Position numbers and translations under genes: made by a program. Below are positions 1 through 4,896 of a stretch of 5,031 nt of DNA, piece by piece (positions within the stretch are counted from its first letter, which is position 1; every line of letters begins with the position of its first letter). Origin of the DNA: Odoribacteraceae bacterium (GTDB lineage Bacteria > Bacteroidota > Bacteroidia > Bacteroidales > Marinifilaceae); NCBI GenBank assembly GCA_031279175.1, contig JAITJA010000117.1, forward strand, positions 1-5,031. The letters are read 5' to 3'. The notes under the pieces were generated by a model. It was not told the DNA's origin, did not search any database, and saw nothing but the letters and a program-made list of their open reading frames with translations.

Positions 1-22
1 CCGCCATGTTGGTTACTTTCAT
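1..22 (-). CDS. Possible 5' end of a further minus-strand gene, cut by the window edge
   Basis: An ATG at 22-20 opens a frame reading MKVTNMA that runs off the left edge. Upstream of it on the minus strand is an AT-rich stretch (about 23-45) of the kind that often precedes start codons in Bacteroidota. It contains TATGTTTA, a 7-of-8 match to the TAnnTTTG element, but with no TTG at the right distance. Only seven codons are visible, so no product can be named and the start may be fortuitous. Confidence 0.25.
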
Positions 23-119
23 GCTGTCTTTATTTAAACATAACACGCTACCAAAACTGGTCCCCGGTGGCGGGAATCAGCTCTTCCTTCATCTGGCAAA
101 AACGCGCGCTACAGTGTTA
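23..119. other. Short intergenic region after the large exported-protein gene
   Basis: This stretch follows the double stop of the large gene. I find no convincing intrinsic terminator: the best candidate is a 4-bp stem (63-66 with 71-74, CCCG/CGGG) followed on the minus strand by GACCAGTTTTGG, which is too weak to call. The reading frame just after the stop stays open for about 20 codons but has no gene-like content. Transcription may therefore continue into whatever lies to the left. Confidence 0.4.
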
Positions 120-2597
120 TTATCGCTTAATCGTGAAAAAGGCTTTTTCTCCTTTTGGTGAAATACTGATGGGTAGTGCTCCCTCGGGCACGCGCACCTC
201 CTCGATAGTCATTCTCACGTTCTTCTCGATCTCGTCCGTGTTATGCAGCACCACGCCGAGCAGGGTGACGGTGCTATGATTCCCGTCGCCGTCGATGCGC
301 AGGTCGTGCTGGTTCGTGAGGACAAAATCTTTCCTCTCGCGGGCGGAGGATTCCGGGTCGACGACAAACTGGATGAAAATGTCGTTGCCGGTGGCATTGG
401 TAAGCAATGCCTCGTCGGAAACCCGGTGCAGGGAGATATTGAAAAAGCCGGAGACCATGTTATTATTCGCGCGATGATCCCCCAGGGAGGTCGCCATGAC
501 CATTGCCGGCTGGTCGACCACGGAGCCGACGCAGCTCAAGACGGAGCTTTCGAAGGCAACCTTCGCGCCGCTCAAGGCGTGTATCTTGTCGAAGTTAACG
601 ACGATAGTCTTCGCGAGTTCATAGCGCGTGTCCCCTTTGGTCTTCACGCCGAAGCTCCCTGTTTGTTTTCCTTCCGGGATCACGACCCGCGGGGCAATAC
701 CCATGTCGAAATCCAGCGCGTCGGCCGTGCCCTCGCCGTATCCACCGTCAATGACAATATCGATACCGGTAGCGTTGAAGAGCGGGGCGCCATCCGTCTT
801 GAAAAGACCGATCTCGTACACGACGTCTTTCAGGTCTTCCACGCCATTCTCCGCGTGCACCAGCTTGACGATTGCCTGCTGGTCTTCGATTTTCCCCTTG
901 CCGACGAACTTGATCAGGTAGCTCTGGTGCACGCCGGAGAGCCACACCTCGAACTCTTTTATACCCTCGATATAGTCGTTAGGCTTTACCGGTATCTCGA
1001 TATTTTGCTTGATCGAGTACTGGTTGCTTTCTCCCTTGGCGGGGATGAAGGAGAGTTGTCCGCGCACCGGGATGAAGTTATTCGCCTCGGTAGCCGTGAT
1101 GGCCTTTGTCGCGTAGTCCACGCGCACCGGGAGCGGCACGCCCTCCTGGCTGGTCGAGAAACCGGTAAGCGTCACCGTGAAGAGGGCTGTTGCCAGGCCA
1201 TTGACCGGCTTCGTGATCTTTATGTCGGAGATATATAACCCGTGGCCCAACTTGACGATCCGGTTGTTCATGCCCCAGAAGACGACCTCGCCGGAGGCAG
1301 CAATCGCGGAAGCATCGTAGAGGGCTGCCTTGTTCTCGGAGATATATCCCCCGGACAACTGTTCCCCGAACGAGGAGTAGACGGCCACGCGGCCCTCCTG
1401 GCGAGAGAGCAGCGTGATCTCGCCGCTATTATTGACCTTGATGTTATCGAACAGGCCGTCTATCACCCGCACGAATTCAACGTTCCCCGTCCCGGAGACG
1501 CGGATAAGCTGGCCGTGATAGGTTGAGGCGTCGAAGGTTGTGATCGTGGATTCGCCGGTATGCACGTTCATTGCCGCGCCCGACAGGATACCGGTGACGG
1601 CGCTCGTGTACAAGGAAGTCCCGTCGCTACGAAGCAGCGAGAAATGGCCTTGCTTGTCGCCATTACCGGCAACGAGGATCAACCCGTTGCGCGACACGGA
1701 GAGGTAGTCCAGGCTACTGCTCTCGGAAGCGGGGATCACGACCCGGGAGAAGACGATATCTCCCTCGGGACGCAGCTTGTACGCGATGCCTCCGTCCGCT
1801 ACCGAGTTCCCCGCCACGATCACGGATGCATCCGCGACACTGACGTGCAGGGCGGTGAAGGTGAAGCCGCGCGCTGGCAGCAGGGTAGTATAGAGTGGGC
1901 GGCCCGCGTTATCCAGGCGCACCACGCTGGCCCCGCTCGCGTTGTTAACGGCGGAGAAGGCGGCACAGACATATTCCGTGTTATTGCCCACCACCTCGAA
2001 AAGCACGCAGCGCTCCCCGGTAGGAGAGACGTATTTATATATTAGCTTGTTATTGGCTCCTGCTTTCACCAGGATACCGTGGTTATTCCCGTCCGTGCCC
2101 GGTTCGTTACCGGCGAGGATCATCACCCCGTCGCGGAGCACCTCCCCGCCGGAGAAAGAGCTCCCTTCTTCATCGAGACAGAAATCCTGTTTCATGTCCC
2201 CCTGGCGATCCATGATCGTGGCGCGGGCCGTCGAGAGAGAGTCCTTGGTCTTTAAACGCGTCTGCACGGAACGCCCCACGACGAGCGCGCTTGTCTCGCT
2301 CGCTTGCTTGAGCTGGAGAATCTCCGTGTAGCCTGCCAGGGGTCTCGTGTAGAGGACTTGCCCCGTCCTGTCCAGCCACGACAAGAAGTACGCGCCATTA
2401 TCTTTACCGACAATCACGACCTCGTCCCGGATCAAACAAACATGTTCTAACTTCGTCTTGTCCCCGTATTTTTTATCAAAAACAACCGGCATCGACTGGG
2501 CATTAACACGCGTCCCAAGCGTCATCAACAAGATTAAAACCAACCATCCATGTATCTGTACTGTTCTCATATGAAAAAGTTTTTTACGATTTCGCAT
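120..2597 (-). CDS. Exported beta-propeller and Calx-beta repeat protein, 825 aa
   Basis: Seen: a signal peptide with a hydrophobic core at about residues 18-28 and a predicted signal peptidase I site VNA|QS after residue 33. Cleavage just before Gln is common in Bacteroidota, and there is no lipobox Cys. Residues ~55-460 carry eight or nine repeats of about 30-50 residues with the pattern hydrophobic-VxG, a variable stretch, xxxLxxxGxxxY. Examples start near 61, 104, 158, 209, 259, 306, 350, 393 and 438. They resemble SBBP or delta-60-like propeller blades. Residues ~455-565, 572-690 and 697-823 look like three Calx-beta domains; the first has the hallmark NDYIEGIKEFEVWLS (540-554), the other two are more diverged. 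I see no convincing type IX secretion C-terminal domain, LPXTG motif or catalytic signature. It ends in tandem TAA TAA stops. ATG 2597 gives a basic 19-residue n-region; ATG 2570 (MRTVQIHGW) gives a more usual signal peptide and may be the real start. Inferred role: surface or periplasmic binding or adhesion, ligand unknown. Confidence 0.95.
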   Translation of the reverse strand: MRNRKKLFHMRTVQIHGWLVLILLMTLGTRVNAQSMPVVFDKKYGDKTKLEHVCLIRDEVVIVGKDNGAYFLSWLDRTGQVLYTRPLAGYTEILQLKQASETSALVVGRSVQTRLKTKDSLSTARATIMDRQGDMKQDFCLDEEGSSFSGGEVLRDGVMILAGNEPGTDGNNHGILVKAGANNKLIYKYVSPTGERCVLFEVVGNNTEYVCAAFSAVNNASGASVVRLDNAGRPLYTTLLPARGFTFTALHVSVADASVIVAGNSVADGGIAYKLRPEGDIVFSRVVIPASESSSLDYLSVSRNGLILVAGNGDKQGHFSLLRSDGTSLYTSAVTGILSGAAMNVHTGESTITTFDASTYHGQLIRVSGTGNVEFVRVIDGLFDNIKVNNSGEITLLSRQEGRVAVYSSFGEQLSGGYISENKAALYDASAIAASGEVVFWGMNNRIVKLGHGLYISDIKITKPVNGLATALFTVTLTGFSTSQEGVPLPVRVDYATKAITATEANNFIPVRGQLSFIPAKGESNQYSIKQNIEIPVKPNDYIEGIKEFEVWLSGVHQSYLIKFVGKGKIEDQQAIVKLVHAENGVEDLKDVVYEIGLFKTDGAPLFNATGIDIVIDGGYGEGTADALDFDMGIAPRVVIPEGKQTGSFGVKTKGDTRYELAKTIVVNFDKIHALSGAKVAFESSVLSCVGSVVDQPAMVMATSLGDHRANNNMVSGFFNISLHRVSDEALLTNATGNDIFIQFVVDPESSARERKDFVLTNQHDLRIDGDGNHSTVTLLGVVLHNTDEIEKNVRMTIEEVRVPEGALPISISPKGEKAFFTIKR

Positions 2598-2661
2598 TCT
2601 TTTACGTGATTCTCACCATTTTGTTTCTCTTTCTACCTCCCCCTCGCTCTCCAATTCTTCG

Positions 2662-2669
2662 CGAATATA
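2662..2669 (-). promoter_or_regulatory. Weak candidate -7 promoter element for the large exported-protein gene
   Basis: The minus strand reads TATATTCG here, a 7-of-8 match to the Bacteroidota element TAnnTTTG, about 65 bases before the ATG at 2597. No TTG is found 17-23 bases upstream of it, so half of the expected promoter is missing. It is the best match I found between the upstream terminator and the gene. Confidence 0.22.
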
Positions 2670-2907
2670 CCCGATTTTCAGGTATCTCGCGCGTTTATCG
2701 AAATAATCACGTTTCTACCTCTTGTTTTAGTACTTCCATCACGTCGCGCGTTATCGTGTATTCATGTAATCCCGGAAGAAGGGGCAACGCGCGAACATCG
2801 TCGCGGCGGCCCTATCGACTTGTAAAATAGCATGTGGCCCGGTAACGCGCTTCACTTATCACACCCGGTTAACGGGGCGCGCCGTGAAAAGGTTTCGATA
2901 CGCGCGC

Positions 2908-2928
2908 TTTTTTTCTCCTCCCCCTCCC
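2908..2928. repeat. Homopyrimidine/homopurine tract flanked by GCGCGC blocks
   Basis: The plus strand is uninterrupted pyrimidine for 21 bases: seven T, then a C-rich run. The minus strand is therefore pure purine, G-rich then A-rich. GCGCGC lies directly on each side (2902-2907 and 2929-2934), so the two flanks could also pair as a 6-bp stem with the tract as loop. Its function is unknown. Confidence 0.5.
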
Positions 2929-2951
2929 GCGCGCCGGCGCCTTTCCTCGTG

Positions 2952-2986
2952 AAAAACGGGGGGATTCCCTCGCGGAACCTCCCCCC
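2952..2986 (-). terminator. Intrinsic terminator of the DUF4254-GT9 operon
   Basis: On the minus strand a perfect 7-bp stem, GGGGGGA with TCCCCCC (2986-2980 with 2964-2958), is followed at once by G and a run of five T (2956-2952). Inside the loop, CC-GCGA-GG forms a small apical stem with a GNRA tetraloop, and flanking TT/AA can extend it. It lies 67 bases after the glycosyltransferase stop codon. The T run is on the minus-strand side only, which fits the direction of the genes to its right. Confidence 0.8.
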
Positions 2987-3012
2987 TGTAAAATAATCTA
3001 TTATGCCAAATA

Positions 3013-3054
3013 GCTCCTGTATTACAGACCTGACAACGGCAGGAGCGGGCCGTT
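3013..3054 (-). repeat. Two mutually exclusive hairpins just after the glycosyltransferase stop
   Basis: One perfect inverted repeat pairs GCTCCTG (3013-3019) with CAGGAGC (3040-3046) across a 20-base loop. A second pairs AACGGC (3035-3040) with GCCGTT (3049-3054) across 8 bases and touches the TAA stop at 3054-3056. The two share base 3040 and overlap in space, so they cannot form fully at once. Neither is followed by a T run. They may protect the mRNA 3' end or be coincidental. Confidence 0.4.
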
Positions 3055-4118
3055 TACTGTTTATTCATCTTCCCCTCGAGGTAAGTATCGAGCATCGGTT
3101 TCAGGCGCTTCCACACCGCGTCGACCGTCACGAAGTCATACTGCTCGAGGTACGAAAGCCGCTTGTCGAACGCCGCGTCGGAAAGATCGCGCGGCTGAAT
3201 ACCCTGGAAACGGTCGGAAGCGTTCGGCAGCCATTTCTCCTTGCTGATATGCGGCGGGTAGATCGCGAGGGAAGGAACATCCAGGGCCTGCGAAATATGC
3301 CGCGGCCCGCCCTCGTTCCCGAAAAAGAAATCCGCGTTCGCGATCATCGCTGCCAGCCCGCGCAGTGTAGGCGCGTTGACATTGATAGAGATATTCCGGT
3401 GATTATTCATCATCCGGTAGAGTCGCCGGGCCGTCTCCTCCTCCACCTTACCGGAGTAGTTAAAGATCAGGCGCGCGTCGTACGTCTCGATGACGCGGGA
3501 GAGCACCTGCCGCGTCCTGTCCAGGTCCCACGCCTTGTACGGCAGCTGGGTGGCCACGGCGCACACGATCACAGGCCGCGAGAAATCCACCCCTTGTCGT
3601 TCCATCGAGCACCGGGCCTCCGCCTTCTCGCCCGGCGACAGGTAAAGCTTGAATTCCCTGTCATACACCACGTCGACCACCCGCTCCAGCGGCGACAGCA
3701 GCAACAGCGTGCGTTCCACCTCGTCTTTATCCTTGACCTGCAACTCGACGCGGTAGTTATGCAGGAGCAGGTTATACCTTTTCTTCCTACCTATCCGCCA
3801 GGGCGAGGCGAGCGAGAAAAGCGCGAACCAGAGCGTCCTGAGCGTCGAGCGCGGGTCGACGATCAGGTCATAGCGTCCTTCCCTGGCCACGCGACGCGCT
3901 TTTTTAATATACGCCAGCGTGCCGCGCGTCTCCTCGCGCGAAAAAGTAATCAGGCGATCGATACCCGGGTGCCCCTCGAAGAGCGGGGCGATATTATCAT
4001 TCAACACGTAATCGATCGTGGCGCCCGGGAAAGTCTTCCGCAGCGAAGAACACAGCACCACCGACAGGACGCTATCTCCTACCCTCCTGAAACGCGTGAC
4101 GAGGATTCTCTTGATCAT
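3054..4118 (-). CDS. Glycosyltransferase family 9 (heptosyltransferase-like), 354 aa
   Basis: Family 9 enzymes of the WaaC/WaaF type (GT-B fold) transfer a heptose or related sugar from a nucleotide donor to the lipopolysaccharide inner core at the cytoplasmic membrane. Seen: the N-terminal signature ILVTRFRRVGDSVLSVVL (residues 5-22), with Asp15 in the place of the proposed catalytic base of WaaC; ATQLPYKAW (189-197), with Lys195 at the position of the WaaC substrate-binding lysine; and the C-terminal donor-site signature FFFGNEGGPRHISQALDVPS (264-283), with Glu269 where WaaC has Asp. The length is normal for the family and both halves are complete. The start ATG at 4118 overlaps the TGA of the upstream DUF4254 gene (ATGA), which indicates translational coupling. 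AGGAG abuts the ATG with no spacer, so it is not a normal ribosome-binding site. The N-terminus begins as the family usually does. The sugar and acceptor cannot be read from sequence; a heptose or hexose on the lipooligosaccharide core is the best inference. Confidence 0.95.
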   Translation of the reverse strand: MIKRILVTRFRRVGDSVLSVVLCSSLRKTFPGATIDYVLNDNIAPLFEGHPGIDRLITFSREETRGTLAYIKKARRVAREGRYDLIVDPRSTLRTLWFALFSLASPWRIGRKKRYNLLLHNYRVELQVKDKDEVERTLLLLSPLERVVDVVYDREFKLYLSPGEKAEARCSMERQGVDFSRPVIVCAVATQLPYKAWDLDRTRQVLSRVIETYDARLIFNYSGKVEEETARRLYRMMNNHRNISINVNAPTLRGLAAMIANADFFFGNEGGPRHISQALDVPSLAIYPPHISKEKWLPNASDRFQGIQPRDLSDAAFDKRLSYLEQYDFVTVDAVWKRLKPMLDTYLEGKMNKQ

Positions 4119-4732
4119 CTCCTGCTCGTTTTTTTATACAACACCGGGTTCAGTGTCGGGTCGTTATACATCTTCATTTGCTTGTACACCTTCATGTATT
4201 TTCTTCCTGCCGCGATATCCTCCAGCAGCTGGTCGATCGCCCTGGAGAGATCCTCTCGTTGTTCCACCAGGACGTTCAGCTTCTTTCGCGCCGCGTCGCG
4301 ATGCTCCTGGTCAGCTTCTTCCCTGTTTGCCTCCTCGCCCATGTGCGCGATCTTCAGGGCCAGTATCGAGAGGCGATCCACGGCCCACGCGGGGCTTTCC
4401 GTGTTAATCGTCGCGTCCGGGAGCGCCCGCGTGTCCTTGTATTTATCGAGAAAATAGCTATCGATCAGCTCCACGAGATCGGTCCGTTCCTGGTTTGACC
4501 GGTCTATCGTTCGTTTAATCTCCAGCGCCTTGACGGGATTGATGAGCGGGTCCCGGATGATATCCTCGAGGTGCCACTGCACCGCGTCTATCCAGTTCTT
4601 CAGGTAGAGGAAATACTCGATTGTCTGAAACGGGTAGGGATTACGAATTTCCGCCTCGACGTCATCGCGCAGGTGATAGTCATTGATGGAGTGTTCAAAG
4701 ACGGGAAGGGCCATTGCTGTAAATTTCATCAT
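4115..4732 (-). CDS. DUF4254 family protein, 205 aa
   Basis: Recognised from family hallmarks: LYLKNWIDAVQWHLEDIIRD (42-61), KRTIDRSNQERTDLVE (73-88), NTESPAWAVDRLSILALKI (110-128) and KVYKQMKMYNDPTLNPVLY (181-199). The protein is all-helical in character and soluble. It has no signal peptide or membrane segment, and residues ~135-170 are rich in charged residues and could form a coiled coil. The domain's biochemical activity is not known to me. Genes of this family commonly sit beside GT9 glycosyltransferases in Bacteroidota, and here the stop overlaps the GT9 start by 4 bases. The inferred role is therefore assistance to, or pairing with, that enzyme in lipopolysaccharide core synthesis. 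The start is one of two adjacent ATGs (4732 or 4729), 25 bases after the -7 element of a strong promoter. The length appears complete. Confidence 0.95.
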   Translation of the reverse strand: MMKFTAMALPVFEHSINDYHLRDDVEAEIRNPYPFQTIEYFLYLKNWIDAVQWHLEDIIRDPLINPVKALEIKRTIDRSNQERTDLVELIDSYFLDKYKDTRALPDATINTESPAWAVDRLSILALKIAHMGEEANREEADQEHRDAARKKLNVLVEQREDLSRAIDQLLEDIAAGRKYMKVYKQMKMYNDPTLNPVLYKKTSRR

Positions 4733-4734
4733 GT

Positions 4735-4749
4735 GTTCGTTTGTTCGTT
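4735..4749 (-). promoter_or_regulatory. A-rich leader with a repeated AACGAAC motif before the DUF4254 start
   Basis: The transcript leader reads AACGAACAAACGAAC, two copies of AACGAAC separated by one A, ending two bases before the first ATG. Unstructured A-rich leaders often replace Shine-Dalgarno sequences in Bacteroidota, and this one would promote initiation in that way. No SD-like GGAGG is present. Confidence 0.45.
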
Positions 4750-4756
4750 ACGTGGG

Positions 4757-4787
4757 CAAATTTAAAGAAATAACAAACGACGCGCAA
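4757..4787 (-). promoter_or_regulatory. Bacteroidota-type promoter for the DUF4254-GT9 operon
   Basis: The minus strand has TTG (4787-4785), a 20-base spacer, then TAAATTTG (4764-4757). This matches the Bacteroidota sigma-ABfr consensus of TTG near -33 and TAnnTTTG near -7 at all defined positions. Transcription would start near 4750-4752 and give a leader of only about 20 bases. The promoter lies between the upstream terminator and the operon, so the two genes form their own transcription unit. Confidence 0.75.
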
Positions 4788-4808
4788 CTTACCAGCGCCC
4801 CCGCGCGC

Positions 4809-4853
4809 CAAAATAAGAACCGGGAGGCTTCCCTCGCGGTGCTGCCTCCCGGT
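4809..4853 (-). terminator. Intrinsic terminator of a minus-strand gene to the right
   Basis: On the minus strand a perfect 10-bp stem, ACCGGGAGGC with GCCTCCCGGT (4853-4844 with 4828-4819), encloses a 15-base loop. It is followed by a T-rich stretch TTCTTATTTT, whose first T pairs within the stem region. The loop contains CC-GCGA-GG, a GNRA-capped mini-stem identical to that in the terminator at 2958-2986. It sits upstream of the operon promoter, so it should end transcription coming from the right. Confidence 0.72.
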
Positions 4854-4863
4854 AAATCAAGGT

Positions 4864-4879
4864 ATCCTGTTGGCAGGAT
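4864..4879. repeat. Small perfect hairpin ahead of the terminator
   Basis: ATCCTG (4864-4869) pairs with CAGGAT (4874-4879) around a TTGG loop. On the minus strand it lies between the possible gene end at 4897 and the terminator at 4853. It may be part of the mRNA 3' end; no function can be assigned. Confidence 0.45.
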
Positions 4880-4896
4880 TAGAACAAAACATCTTT

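Larger units (their letters stand above)
2598..3053. other. 456-base intergenic region between the operon and the large gene
   Basis: No gene can be firmly supported here. From right to left it holds two alternative small hairpins just after the glycosyltransferase stop, the operon terminator (2958-2986), a 21-base pyrimidine tract on the plus strand (2908-2928) flanked by GCGCGC, several CGCGC motifs, and the leader of the large gene. On the minus strand, short protein-like readings follow each other in changing frames: 2855-2751 (GTG start, 34 aa), 2811-2707 (ending MEVLKQEVET) and 2714-2613 (33 residues after a TAG, beginning KRDYFDKRARYLKIGY). The last one stops 15 bases before the ATG at 2597. 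These may be a decayed or frameshifted small gene, or chance in a purine-rich leader. Confidence 0.45.

Noticed and set aside
63..74. A small hairpin after the large gene as its terminator
   Set aside because: The stem is only 4 bp and the following T run is short and displaced; the structure would be unstable.
120..360. A type IX secretion C-terminal domain at the end of the large protein
   Set aside because: The last ~80 residues fit the third Calx-beta-like domain. I could not see the expected conserved blocks of a secretion-signal domain.
243..1238. A 331-codon open frame on the plus strand inside the large exported-protein gene
   Set aside because: It lies wholly antisense to a gene with a clear signal peptide and Calx-beta domain. 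The translation has no recognisable motif, and long antisense frames are expected from the GC-biased codon use here.
1226..1350. Direct repeat TCGGAGATATAT near 1228 and 1338
   Set aside because: It encodes the repeated residues YIS within the large protein and is too short to be a separate element.
1560..2045. A 161-codon plus-strand open frame inside the propeller region
   Set aside because: It is a shadow of the minus-strand gene; the composition is not protein-like and it has no promoter or leader.
2606..2830. A 74-codon plus-strand frame from a GTG in the intergenic region
   Set aside because: The sequence is rich in Ser, Arg and Pro with a pyrimidine-derived LFLFLPPP start. There is no leader or promoter, and the minus-strand readings in the same place look more protein-like.
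4119..4124. AGGAG directly before the glycosyltransferase ATG as a ribosome-binding site
   Set aside because: It abuts the start codon with no spacer, so it cannot serve as a normal Shine-Dalgarno site. Coupling through the ATGA overlap explains initiation better.
3003..4457. A 484-codon open frame on the plus strand spanning both operon genes
   Set aside because: It is antisense to two genes with strong family motifs, rich in Arg, His and Pro, and crosses their overlap without any domain signal. It is a shadow of codon bias.
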